Assembly: GCA_966250325.1 (NCBI GenBank)
Contig: CBINGY010000008.1
Coordinates: 1 to 64,000 of the forward strand
Source of the DNA: Jiulongibacter sp966250325
Lineage (GTDB): Bacteria > Bacteroidota > Bacteroidia > Cytophagales > Spirosomataceae
Length of the DNA: 64,000 bases
Reading direction: 5' to 3'
Both the position numbers and the translations under genes were made by a program. Shown in pieces: positions 34,259 to 42,104 of the stretch. Numbering within the stretch: the stretch's first letter is position 1; the number at the start of each line of letters is the position of its first letter. The notes below the pieces were generated by a model. That model did no database searches. It was not told where the DNA came from and was given only the letters and a program-made list of their open reading frames with translations.

Positions 34259-35005
34259 TTACAAGCTCATCAGGTCTTTAAACTTAATGGCTTGTCGTCG
34301 CGATATCTCAATTTTTTCTCCTCCAGGCCCGATCTCACCCGGCTTGAGAGTCACCAGAAGCCCACCCGAAAACCACGGTTCTATCTTATCAATCCAGTTC
34401 AGATTAATAATGTGTTTACGATTCGCCCTGAAATATACTTTCTGATCAAGTCGTTCCTCCAGGCTATTAAGGGATTTTAGAATCATAGGTTTCTGATCAT
34501 CAAAATGCAAACGAACATAATTTCCCATAGATTCAAACAGCCGCACTTTACCCAGACGCACAAACCAGCATTTCTCTCCATCCTTTACAAAAACCTGATC
34601 ATTGACCGTGAGAATATTCTCCTCGGCCGTCCGTTTCATCTCTTCAGATTTCTGCATATCTGATTCCAAACGCTGAATCGCCTCTGCCAGCCGGGCTGTA
34701 TCAACAGGCTTCATGATGTAATCTAACGCATTGAACTCAAACGCTTTAAGGGCATATTCATCGTAGGCTGTTGTGAAAATCACTTCCGGAACCTTGTCTT
34801 CCAGAGCATCCAGCAGCTCAAACCCGTTTTTGCCAGGCATCTGAATATCTAGAAAAAGAAGATCTGGCTGCATTTCCTCAATCATGGGAATGGCTTCATC
34901 TGCATTAGCCGCTTCGCCTATCACCTGAATTCTGGGAAATTCCTCCAGAAGTCTTTTCAGCTCATTTCTGGCCAAACGCTCATCATCTATTATTAATGTT
35001 CTCAT
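34259..35005 (-). CDS. LytTR family DNA-binding response regulator
   Basis: 248 residues. An N-terminal receiver domain (about 1-118) has the acidic pocket (D7-D8), the phosphoacceptor D53 in LLFLDIQMPGKNG, T81 in FTTAYDEYALKAF, and K101 in IMKPVDT. The C-terminal LytTR DNA-binding domain (about 145-246) includes VRLGKVRLFESMGNYVRLHF, FRANRKHIINLNWIDKIEP and EKIEISRRQAIKFKDLM. Such regulators are phosphorylated by LytS-type kinases, and the kinase gene lies immediately upstream with a 4-nt overlap, so the two form a classic pair. The target genes cannot be inferred from the sequence. Confidence 0.92.
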   Translation of the reverse strand: MRTLIIDDERLARNELKRLLEEFPRIQVIGEAANADEAIPMIEEMQPDLLFLDIQMPGKNGFELLDALEDKVPEVIFTTAYDEYALKAFEFNALDYIMKPVDTARLAEAIQRLESDMQKSEEMKRTAEENILTVNDQVFVKDGEKCWFVRLGKVRLFESMGNYVRLHFDDQKPMILKSLNSLEERLDQKVYFRANRKHIINLNWIDKIEPWFSGGLLVTLKPGEIGPGGEKIEISRRQAIKFKDLMSL

Positions 35006-36066
35006 AACGAATTGTTTACATTTTCTATGGGCAACCGAATTTCTGCATTTACAGTAAGACTATCCTCCTGAAAGATCCGGAAGCTACTCTTGTTTCCGTA
35101 AAGTAACTGTAGTCGTTTGCGGGTGTTTTCCACTCCGGTGCCGGTAGATTTGGCATCTGTTGGGCGGTCTGTCAGTTTGCCCGTATTCCGGATGTTGATA
35201 ACCAGCTCCTGCTGATCTATTCCGCTTCTTATTTCAATAAAACCCCATCTCAGAGCCTTCTGAACTCCATGCTTTATGGCATTTTCCACCAATGTCTGGA
35301 GCATCATGGGTGGAACCTGAATACGCAGCGTTTCGGGTGAAATACTCCACTTCATCTGAAGCCTTTCCTCGTAGCGGATTTTTTCAAGACTAAGATAATC
35401 TTCAATCGTTTTAAGCTCTTCCTTTAGGGAGACCGTGGTGTGCCGGTGTGTGATAAGAGAACTCCTCAGCAGGTTGGACAAACGGGTAATTCCATCCATC
35501 GCTTTTTTCGGATCTTCCGTGATGAGAGCTCTGATACTATTTAAGGCATTGAACACGAAATGTGGATTCATTTGAGCCCGGAGCACTTTCGCCTCGGTTT
35601 CTTTCATCGATGCCTCCAGCTTTACCCGTTCGATATCCGCATTTTTACGCTCGTTGGCATAGCTGTAAAAAACATACACCAATACCCAGATAAGAACCGG
35701 CTTTGTTTGATTAATCAAATAGGAGATATCCCTCAGAGCCCAGTTCATCTTTTCTGTATTGATGATCTCACTGTCCATGGGAATATTAATGGCCGCAAGA
35801 ATGAACGTAATTAAGCCCACCACCACTGTTGATCTCATAACGAGCTGACCAACAGGAAGTTTTACCCAGTTGTATCGCTTAAAAATAATCCGGAAAATAT
35901 GGGTTAGAGAAATACCGGCAGCAATGTTGACCATAGAACTACCTATCAATCGGTTAATTTCCTCAAAATTGAACGTAAAAACCGCAAAGTAGTTTAACAG
36001 GTCTGATAGAAAATAGACCGACCACCCCGCAATCTGATAAAACCAATATGCCCTTTTGTTACCCAT
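35002..36066 (-). CDS. LytS/YehU-type sensor histidine kinase
   Basis: 354 residues. About four membrane segments span residues 8-138 (QIAGWSVYFLSDLLNYFAVF, MVNIAAGISLTHIFRIIF, VVVGLITFILAAINIPM, TKPVLIWVLVYVFYSYANE). A coiled linker (IERVKLEASMKETEAKVLRA) follows, then the His_kinase domain with the phospho-acceptor H169 in MNPHFVFNALNSIRALI. The ATPase part has VPPMMLQTLVENAIKHGVQK and STGTGVENTRKRLQLLYG. No PAS or other sensory domain is seen, so the signal is probably sensed through the membrane. Its stop overlaps the response-regulator start by 4 nt. Confidence 0.92.
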   Translation of the reverse strand: MGNKRAYWFYQIAGWSVYFLSDLLNYFAVFTFNFEEINRLIGSSMVNIAAGISLTHIFRIIFKRYNWVKLPVGQLVMRSTVVVGLITFILAAINIPMDSEIINTEKMNWALRDISYLINQTKPVLIWVLVYVFYSYANERKNADIERVKLEASMKETEAKVLRAQMNPHFVFNALNSIRALITEDPKKAMDGITRLSNLLRSSLITHRHTTVSLKEELKTIEDYLSLEKIRYEERLQMKWSISPETLRIQVPPMMLQTLVENAIKHGVQKALRWGFIEIRSGIDQQELVINIRNTGKLTDRPTDAKSTGTGVENTRKRLQLLYGNKSSFRIFQEDSLTVNAEIRLPIENVNNSL

Positions 36067-36164
36067 TCAGGAAATTTGCCCGAATTTAACGCATCTGTAC
36101 AAAAGTGGCTTTAATTCTACATTATTGGTTCATGCATCGAATAAAAGGTTGGAAATAGCTTTAA

Positions 36165-36800
36165 CTATATAACGGGAATTTCTAGAAGATGTCGGGTATT
36201 GTTACTTTCAAGAATCTCAAACCTTTTATCGCGGTAACAATATTCAATTTTATACAAACAAAGATTTCTATGTTCAAAGGTATCCATCTCTGATAACGGC
36301 AGATTGGTAAGCTGAGTAAGCAATATTCTCATGGCTCTTCCATGCATAGCCACCAGAATGAGTGATTCATCTTCTCTGGAAAGAATAAATTCCAGAGCTT
36401 CTTTTTGCCTGAAAGCCACATCCTCCGGGCTTTCGCCACCTTCTACCGGAACGTGCGTCTCGCCATTTCTCCATTTTGCCATCAATTGATTATAAAAATG
36501 ATCATCTTCCGAGTTGGGAACTTTCCCTTCTTTATGACCCCAGGAAATCTCATTTAAACCCGGCAATACGATATGAGGCCTACCCGCATCCAGAAAACGC
36601 TTCACGCTCTGATGAGTCCTGATCAGTGCTGAAGTATATACGGTATCGAAAGGTAAATCGCCATACATTTCGAAGAATGAATCGGCCTGTTTTCTTCCTG
36701 TTTCGTTCAGATGTGCATCAATCCCACTTCCCTGAACAACCCCTCTGAGATTATAGTCGGTCTCTCCGTGACGAATCAAATAAATTGTTTTCTTACTCAT
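36165..36800 (-). CDS. Histidine phosphatase family protein (phosphoglycerate mutase-like)
   Basis: 211 residues from the start at 36800 (MSKKTIYLIRHGETDYNLRG); an earlier ATG (36818) adds only six residues before the core. The catalytic RHG motif is IRHGETDYN. The second-half catalytic histidine is in LVAMHGRAMRILL, with LNEISWGHKEGK between them. The family includes phosphoglycerate mutases, alpha-ribazole phosphatases (CobC) and broad phosphatases; the active-site residues alone do not separate them. Single gene: 98 bp from the kinase gene and a 212-bp divergent gap to the PorT-like gene. CAAAGGTA at 36843 could be a minus-strand -7 element. Confidence 0.9.
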   Translation of the reverse strand: MSKKTIYLIRHGETDYNLRGVVQGSGIDAHLNETGRKQADSFFEMYGDLPFDTVYTSALIRTHQSVKRFLDAGRPHIVLPGLNEISWGHKEGKVPNSEDDHFYNQLMAKWRNGETHVPVEGGESPEDVAFRQKEALEFILSREDESLILVAMHGRAMRILLTQLTNLPLSEMDTFEHRNLCLYKIEYCYRDKRFEILESNNTRHLLEIPVI

Positions 36801-37012
36801 AACACTTGTAATACCCAAATACTACTTTTCTGAAAAATCGCACAAAGGTAAACCAATCGAATGGTAAATGATATAGAACCTTCAATTTAAGCCGTTAAGA
36901 TATCGTTAAAGACATGCATCATTTCTATCTAGCCGGAAAAACTCTCTACCGGTAAATTGGGTTTGAATGTGGCTTAGTTTTTGCAAAACTCTGTTTAAGT
37001 GTATTGAAACCT

Positions 37013-37834
37013 ATGAATAAATTGCTGTTTGCTCTTGGAATACTATCGGGTCTTTCTTCCTTAGGTCAGAGAGTTACCACACCAAACCAAACATCTCCCC
37101 CTCCTCCATCTGTACCCACTGACACCCTGGGCACGGGTTTGGAGGCCATCCCCGTAGTGGTTAACGAAGATAGTTATGCAGAAGAATATCGGAAAGACAG
37201 ATTCAGAACCTCCTTTGGTCTGCGTATTGGAGTAAGTAAAACACAGATAAACACCTCTTCAGGGGACGTTATCAGAATTTCACCGAATGGTCTTCCGGTA
37301 ATAACAAACGGTGGATTTACCCGTGATCAGATTGTCTCAAACTCGGCATTTGGTACTGGTTATCAGGCATCTGCTTTCATTAGAATAACACGGGGCTCCT
37401 TTTTTCTTCAGCCAGAGCTGACTTATGCCACAAAAGGCGGAAAATTCGACTTCCTTGATCGGGAAGGAAACCTCCTCAATCGGGTGGATGCAAAATTTAA
37501 GGCTATTGATATACCATTGCTTCTCGGTGTAAGATTCAGGAATGCCCGGATTTTTGCGGGTCCTCAACTTTCCTACGCCATGCAGAAAAATGAAGCCTTT
37601 GAAACCTCTCTGCATCCATATACAACCTCCGATTTTAACAGTGATTTTTTCAAAAAGCCGGTTTTAAATACGATTGTAGGCCTTGGCTTTCAGTTTAAGT
37701 CATTCTTCTTTGATCTTAGATATGAAAATGGAATAGGAAATTATGCAGAAACCAGTATTGGGCCTGCCAATTCGCCAAAACCTTTTTCATTTACAACAGA
37801 TCAATTCATTTTCTCTTTAGGAATCTTAAAGTAA
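37013..37834 (+). CDS. Outer-membrane beta-barrel protein (PorT family domain)
   Basis: 273 residues; the ATG at 37013 is used because it starts MNKLLFALGILSGLSSLGQ, a signal peptide, while the upstream TTG adds MKP only. A proline/threonine-rich spacer (VTTPNQTSPPPPSVPTD) precedes the barrel. Barrel strands include FRTSFGLRIGVSKTQI, FLQPELTYATKGGKF, IPLLLGVRFRNARIFAGPQL and FFFDLRYENGIGNY. This matches the outer membrane protein beta-barrel domain (PorT type). Function is unknown beyond an outer-membrane location. It is a single gene between the phosphatase and the DUF937 gene. Confidence 0.83.
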   Translation: MNKLLFALGILSGLSSLGQRVTTPNQTSPPPPSVPTDTLGTGLEAIPVVVNEDSYAEEYRKDRFRTSFGLRIGVSKTQINTSSGDVIRISPNGLPVITNGGFTRDQIVSNSAFGTGYQASAFIRITRGSFFLQPELTYATKGGKFDFLDREGNLLNRVDAKFKAIDIPLLLGVRFRNARIFAGPQLSYAMQKNEAFETSLHPYTTSDFNSDFFKKPVLNTIVGLGFQFKSFFFDLRYENGIGNYAETSIGPANSPKPFSFTTDQFIFSLGILK

Positions 37835-37970
37835 GCAACTTAAGCCCACTTTCGTATATCCTTGTATCTGATTTGTCGGTTAATCCTGACCCAAAGAAAG
37901 TTTAGATAAAGCTTAAAGTTCCGTTTTTTTTCTTCAACTTTCCATCCTAATAACCTTATAATCAAATTCA

Positions 37971-38630
37971 ATGGCAGGTATACTAGACCTATTAAACAGT
38001 GATCTTGGTAAGCAGATCATATCGGGAGTGAGCCAGGAAACGGGTGCTCCTCAAAACAAAACCGCTGATCTTTTGGGAATGGCTTTACCCGTACTTATGG
38101 GAGCCATGCAAAAAAATGCTTCTACCAGCAGCGGAGCTGAAGGACTTCTTGGTGCCGTAATGAACAAACATGACGGCAGCATCCTCGATAATCTCGGAGG
38201 GCTTTTTCAGGGTGGTGTGGATCAATCGGTCAAGCAGGATGGTGCAGGTATTCTGGGGCATGTTCTCGGAAGCAAACAGACCGGTGTAGAAGCCGCATTA
38301 AGTCAGAAAAGTGGCCTTGATATGAATACAGTGGCTTCCATTCTGAAAGTGGCTGCACCCATACTAATGGGAGTGCTTGGAAAGCAGGCCCGTCAGACAG
38401 GAGCACAAAGTGGGGGTGACATTTCAAGTATTCTGGGCAGCCTTCTTGGCGGTGGAAGCGGGAGTCGTCAACAATCACTTATTGAGTCTTTTCTGGATGC
38501 AGATGGCGATGGAAGCATACTGGACGATGTAGCAGGAATGGTTATGAACGGTGGTTCTGCGGGTAACAAATCTGGCGGTGGAGGCCTTCTGGGTAGTATC
38601 CTTGGAGGTATGTTCGGAGGGAAAAAATAG
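37971..38630 (+). CDS. DUF937 domain-containing protein
   Basis: A 219-residue protein with the DUF937 pattern: MAGILDLLNSDLGKQIISGV, then TADLLGMALPVLMGAMQKNA, LGGLFQGGVDQ and a second similar half (VASILKVAAPILMGVLGKQA). The second half contains an EF-hand-like loop DADGDGSILDD, a putative calcium site in an otherwise Gly/Leu-rich protein. A Gly/Ser-rich tail (SAGNKSGGGGLLGSILGG) closes it. Functions of DUF937 proteins are unknown; no signal peptide is seen. The palindromic terminator at 38651 follows 20 bp after the stop. Confidence 0.88.
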   Translation: MAGILDLLNSDLGKQIISGVSQETGAPQNKTADLLGMALPVLMGAMQKNASTSSGAEGLLGAVMNKHDGSILDNLGGLFQGGVDQSVKQDGAGILGHVLGSKQTGVEAALSQKSGLDMNTVASILKVAAPILMGVLGKQARQTGAQSGGDISSILGSLLGGGSGSRQQSLIESFLDADGDGSILDDVAGMVMNGGSAGNKSGGGGLLGSILGGMFGGKK

Positions 38631-38650
38631 AATATTATCGTGTAATAAGA

Positions 38651-38686
38651 AACAAGAAAGCCGGCCCATGGGCCGGCTTTCTTGTT
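38651..38686. terminator. Perfect 36-bp palindrome, bidirectional terminator between DUF937 and ftsH
   Basis: AACAAGAAAGCCGGCCCA and its exact complement form an 18-bp stem, with T-rich ends on both strands (CTTGTTT; TTTCTTGTT). It sits 20 bp after the DUF937 stop and 21 bp before the ftsH stop on the other strand, so it can end both convergent transcripts. Confidence 0.85.
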
Positions 38687-38707
38687 TATCACTTTCTGAT
38701 CAGGCAT

Positions 38708-40762
38708 TTAACCTATATCTGTAATTTTATCTTCTTCTGAAGTTTGAGAGGCCTCTGACTCGTTGCCTGACACCTCTACTTCCACAGTTTCCTCCTTCTT
38801 ATCCATATACTCCTGATAAGCTGTGGGTTTATCAAAAGGACGTTCTCCGATTAACTCTACCAGATCACTTTGATAGATAATCTCGCGTTTGAGAAGTTCC
38901 TGAGCTAACTTATCAAGTTCCTCTCTTTTTTCTTCCAGGAGACTTTTGGTTCGCTCGTAAGCTTCCTCCACCAGTTTCTTTGCTTCAGCGTCAATCTTTT
39001 GAGCCGTAGCTTCAGAATAGGGTTTGGTAAAGGAGTATTCCGACTGCCCTTTGGAATCATAAAAAGACAGGTTACCGATTTCTTTATTCATACCGTAAAT
39101 GGTAACCATGCTGTAGGCCATTTTGGTGATTTTCTCCAGATCACTTAAAGCACCGGTAGATATCTTTCCAAAAACCACATCTTCTGCCGCTCTGCCACCC
39201 AAAGCCATACACATCTCATCGAAAAACTGCTCGGTACGATACAAATATTGCTCTTTCGGTAGATACTGAGCATAACCGAGAGCCGCAATTCCACGAGGAA
39301 CAATGCTGACCTTAACCAAAGGATTGGCATGTTCCAGAAACCAGCCGGTTACCGCATGGCCCGCTTCGTGGAAAGCAACTATCTCCTTCTCTTCGGGGGA
39401 GATTAGCTTATTTTTCTTTTCAAGACCTCCTATTTCACGGTCAATTGCATCCTGAAAATCTTTCATATCGACCGCCGTTTTTTCACGACGTGCAGCCAAA
39501 AGAGCCGCTTCATTACAAACGTTTGCAATTTCTGCACCTGCAAATCCCGGAGTTTGAGTGGCAAGTTTTTTGGCATCCACTTCCGCAGCAAGTTTCAAGG
39601 GACGCATATGAACCTTAAAGATCGCCTCGCGTCCGTTAATATCTGGTGCATCCACGCTAATCTGACGGTCAAAACGGCCGGGTCTTAACAGTGCTGGGTC
39701 AAGAACATCAGGTCGGTTGGTAGCAGCCAGAATAATAATTCCAGCCTCTGAACCAAATCCGTCCATCTCTACAAGTAATGAGTTTAAGGTATTTTCGCGT
39801 TCATCATTACCACCAGGCATTGCACCGCGTCCGCGTAATCGACCTACTGCATCAATTTCATCAATAAAAATGATACATGGTGCTTTTTCTTTGGCTTGCT
39901 TGAATAAATCACGTACACGTGCCGCCCCTACTCCAACGAACATTTCGACGAAATCAGAGCCGGAAAGTGAAAAGAAAGGAACACTGGCCTCTCCAGCGAC
40001 TGCCTTGGCCATCAAGGTTTTACCTGTACCCGGAGGGCCCACAAGTAACGCCCCTTTGGGAATTTTCCCACCTAGTTCGGTATACTTCTTGGGCTTTCTC
40101 AGGAACTCCACGATCTCTGTGAGTTCTTCTTTAGCTTCATCGAGGCCCGCCACATCTTTAAAGGTTATTTTCACCTTGTTATCAGCATCAAACAGTGCTG
40201 CACGGGATTTTCCAATGTTGAACAACGCTCCACCCGGACCGCCACCTCCGGCCATTCGGGTAAACATGAAATACATAATACCGAAAAACAGGATAAGTGG
40301 AAGCCAGTTGATGAGTGTGTTCATCAGGTCTTCGCGATGGATTGGCTCAGGATATAAAGCTTCTTTCTGAATATCTGAAAGATCAGAGGTTTCAACAAAT
40401 CGGGTAAATTCCTGCATGAAAGCATTGTCTGAAACAATGTCTACTTTCATGTGAGGGCCAGAGGTGTACCGATTATTCCCGAGCATTTTTTTATACTCCG
40501 GCTTTTGCAAGGCGTCCTTGGTGAGAGTTACTTCCACCACGTTAGCCTCACTTACTACAGCCACTTTTTCCACTTCACCCTCCAGAGCCATCTGCTCCAG
40601 TTGCTTATATTTTATCGGGGTAAGACTTTTATTGTTGGAAAAAATCATAACACCGATGATGCCCAGAATCAGGGCAACGATGATCCATCCCTGAAAACCC
40701 GGACCGCTACCTACAGGTGCCTTTTTTTTGGGTTTTGAAGACGGTTTATTTTCGTCAGACAT
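38708..40762 (-). CDS. ftsH: ATP-dependent zinc metalloprotease FtsH
   Basis: A 684-residue inner-membrane AAA+ protease that degrades misfolded membrane proteins and regulators. Two membrane segments (about 24-41 and 150-168) bracket a periplasmic domain. The AAA domain has Walker A GPPGTGKT (242-249), Walker B CIIFIDEIDAVG (296-307) and the second region of homology with R360 and R363 (LRPGRFDR). The peptidase has the zinc motif HEAGH (465-469). A hydrophilic C-terminal tail (TVEVEVSGNESEASQTSEED) is acidic. Length and motifs agree with a full-length active enzyme. It follows rsfS by 24 bp on the same strand, so both probably share a promoter. Confidence 0.98.
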   Translation of the reverse strand: MSDENKPSSKPKKKAPVGSGPGFQGWIIVALILGIIGVMIFSNNKSLTPIKYKQLEQMALEGEVEKVAVVSEANVVEVTLTKDALQKPEYKKMLGNNRYTSGPHMKVDIVSDNAFMQEFTRFVETSDLSDIQKEALYPEPIHREDLMNTLINWLPLILFFGIMYFMFTRMAGGGGPGGALFNIGKSRAALFDADNKVKITFKDVAGLDEAKEELTEIVEFLRKPKKYTELGGKIPKGALLVGPPGTGKTLMAKAVAGEASVPFFSLSGSDFVEMFVGVGAARVRDLFKQAKEKAPCIIFIDEIDAVGRLRGRGAMPGGNDERENTLNSLLVEMDGFGSEAGIIILAATNRPDVLDPALLRPGRFDRQISVDAPDINGREAIFKVHMRPLKLAAEVDAKKLATQTPGFAGAEIANVCNEAALLAARREKTAVDMKDFQDAIDREIGGLEKKNKLISPEEKEIVAFHEAGHAVTGWFLEHANPLVKVSIVPRGIAALGYAQYLPKEQYLYRTEQFFDEMCMALGGRAAEDVVFGKISTGALSDLEKITKMAYSMVTIYGMNKEIGNLSFYDSKGQSEYSFTKPYSEATAQKIDAEAKKLVEEAYERTKSLLEEKREELDKLAQELLKREIIYQSDLVELIGERPFDKPTAYQEYMDKKEETVEVEVSGNESEASQTSEEDKITDIG

Positions 40763-40786
40763 ATGGTTATTACTGGTTTTTCAAAT

Positions 40787-41185
40787 TTAATTAAGTGCCA
40801 CCTTAGATGGCTTCAGATCCTCTCCGAAATAGGTAAATTCTGCATCTCCCCAAAGAGACTCGATATCGTAAAATGCACGCTTTTCGTTGGTAAATATATG
40901 AACTACCACATCCACGTAATCCAGCAAAATCCATTCACGGTTTTGACGTCCTTCCCGATTCCATGGGTCTTCTCCCGAATTCTTGTAGACCACCTCTTCC
41001 ACAGACTTTGAGATGGCATCAATGTGCGTATCCGAATTACCTGAACAAATCACAAAGAAATCGGCAATAGCTTTATTCACCTTTCGCAAATCCATTAATA
41101 CAACAGAGTTTGCTTTTTTTTCGTGCATACCTTCAATAATAAATTGGCTAAGTTCGGTACTTGAAAGTTGCTTTCTTCTTTTCAT
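40787..41185 (-). CDS. rsfS: Ribosome silencing factor RsfS
   Basis: A 132-residue Iojap/RsfS protein that binds ribosomal protein L14 and blocks 30S-50S joining in stationary phase. The VVLMDLRKVNKAIADFFVIC strand region, then SDTHIDAISKSVEEVVYK, then WILLDYVDVVVHIFTNEKRA and FYDIESLWGDAEF are the family core. The N-terminus carries a longer basic start (MKRRKQLSSTELSQFIIEGM). Promoter sequences should lie in the 89-bp divergent gap to birA, which also contains an inverted repeat at 41208-41222. ftsH follows 24 bp downstream. Confidence 0.95.
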   Translation of the reverse strand: MKRRKQLSSTELSQFIIEGMHEKKANSVVLMDLRKVNKAIADFFVICSGNSDTHIDAISKSVEEVVYKNSGEDPWNREGRQNREWILLDYVDVVVHIFTNEKRAFYDIESLWGDAEFTYFGEDLKPSKVALN

Positions 41186-41207
41186 TCAGTATGTTTTACA
41201 ATAGTTT

Positions 41208-41222
41208 TGCATTTGAAATGCA
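41208..41222. repeat. 15-bp perfect inverted repeat in the rsfS-birA divergent region
   Basis: TGCATTT-G-AAATGCA forms a 7-1-7 palindrome placed centrally in the divergent gap between rsfS (minus) and birA (plus). TAGTTTTG at 41202-41209 overlaps its left arm and could be a plus-strand -7 box, so a regulator binding here would cover a promoter element. The regulator is unknown; BirA itself lacks a helix-turn-helix domain. Confidence 0.45.
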
Positions 41223-41274
41223 GTGTTTTTATACGCTGTAAGGAGATTATTCAGAACAGCGAAGTTAGGACATT

Positions 41275-42036
41275 TTGATCAAAATTCAGCCCAAAACACG
41301 TTTTACAGGCAAAAAATCAATTTATCTGCCATCTTGTCATTCTACTAACGACTACCTTCTTGAAAAAATTCAAAACGAGGAGGTGGAAGAAGGTTTTTTG
41401 GTAACTACCGATTTTCAGACGCATGGTAAGGGACAGCGTGGAGCTAAATGGAGCTCAGAGCAAGCTAAGAACCTGATGTTCACTATTTTGCTCAAGCCTT
41501 CTTTTCTTACGGCCATAGACCTTTTCAGACTGAATATTGCTGTTTCTTTAAGCATTTATGACACTTTGGCGGCATTGAATGTTCCTGCTCTCTCGGTGAA
41601 GTGGCCGAATGACATTTTTGTGGGCAATAACAAAATTGGCGGCGTGTTAATTGAGAATGTGCTCACCGGAAACAAAATTGGCTCGGCACTTATCGGAATA
41701 GGACTAAACGTAAATCAGCGTGAATTTGATATTCCCTCGGCCACCTCGCTTTGCGTGGTTCTGGATCAAAAGGAATTAGACCGGGGTTTCCTTCTGGAAA
41801 AGTTCTGCGAAAACCTGGAAAACCGATACCTTAAGCTTCCTTTTGAGGAATGGACCAATCTCAAAAATCAATTTGAAGCAAACCTCTTTCGCCGAGAAGA
41901 ATGGCATTCCTTCAGGAAAGACAACGAGGAGTTCCGGGGAAGAATTAAAGGAATCACAAAGTTTGGTCAGTTACTTATTGAGACAGAATTTGGACTTAAT
42001 CAATTTGAGAATAAAGAATTTGAATATCTGATTTAA
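41275..42036 (+). CDS. birA: Biotin--[acetyl-CoA carboxylase] ligase BirA (class I, no DNA-binding domain)
   Basis: 253 residues in this frame. It attaches biotin to the carboxyl carrier protein through biotinyl-AMP. Motifs: STNDYLLE (22-30), HGKGQRGAKW (50-59), VKWPNDIFV (108-116) and KIGGVLIE (120-127), the biotin and ATP binding sites. There is no N-terminal helix-turn-helix, so this is a class I ligase that does not act as a biotin repressor. The reading frame has no ATG before the conserved core; translation must begin at TTG (41275) or the neighbouring ATT (41272). A purine-rich TTAGGA lies just upstream. Divergent from rsfS. Confidence 0.9.
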   Translation: MIKIQPKTRFTGKKSIYLPSCHSTNDYLLEKIQNEEVEEGFLVTTDFQTHGKGQRGAKWSSEQAKNLMFTILLKPSFLTAIDLFRLNIAVSLSIYDTLAALNVPALSVKWPNDIFVGNNKIGGVLIENVLTGNKIGSALIGIGLNVNQREFDIPSATSLCVVLDQKELDRGFLLEKFCENLENRYLKLPFEEWTNLKNQFEANLFRREEWHSFRKDNEEFRGRIKGITKFGQLLIETEFGLNQFENKEFEYLI

Positions 42037-42050
42037 AAAAGGAGCAAAAG

Positions 42051-42082
42051 TCTGTCAGGGTAAGGCGAAATAAATATTTTTG
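42051..42082 (+). promoter_or_regulatory. Bacteroidota-type promoter upstream of the GH63-like gene
   Basis: TCTG at 42051-42054 (one mismatch to TTTG), 20-bp spacer and TATTTTTG at 42075-42082 match the -33/-7 consensus (TTTG, 19-21 nt, TAnnTTTG). The predicted start of transcription is near 42089, about 16 nt before the ATG of the glycosidase gene. Confidence 0.45.
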
Positions 42083-42104
42083 CCAACTTTCACGACGTGT
42101 AAAC

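Noticed and set aside
39717..40370. Plus-strand ORF of 217 codons opposite ftsH
   Set aside because: Antisense to the highly conserved AAA region of ftsH; low-complexity Ser/Pro/Ala composition.
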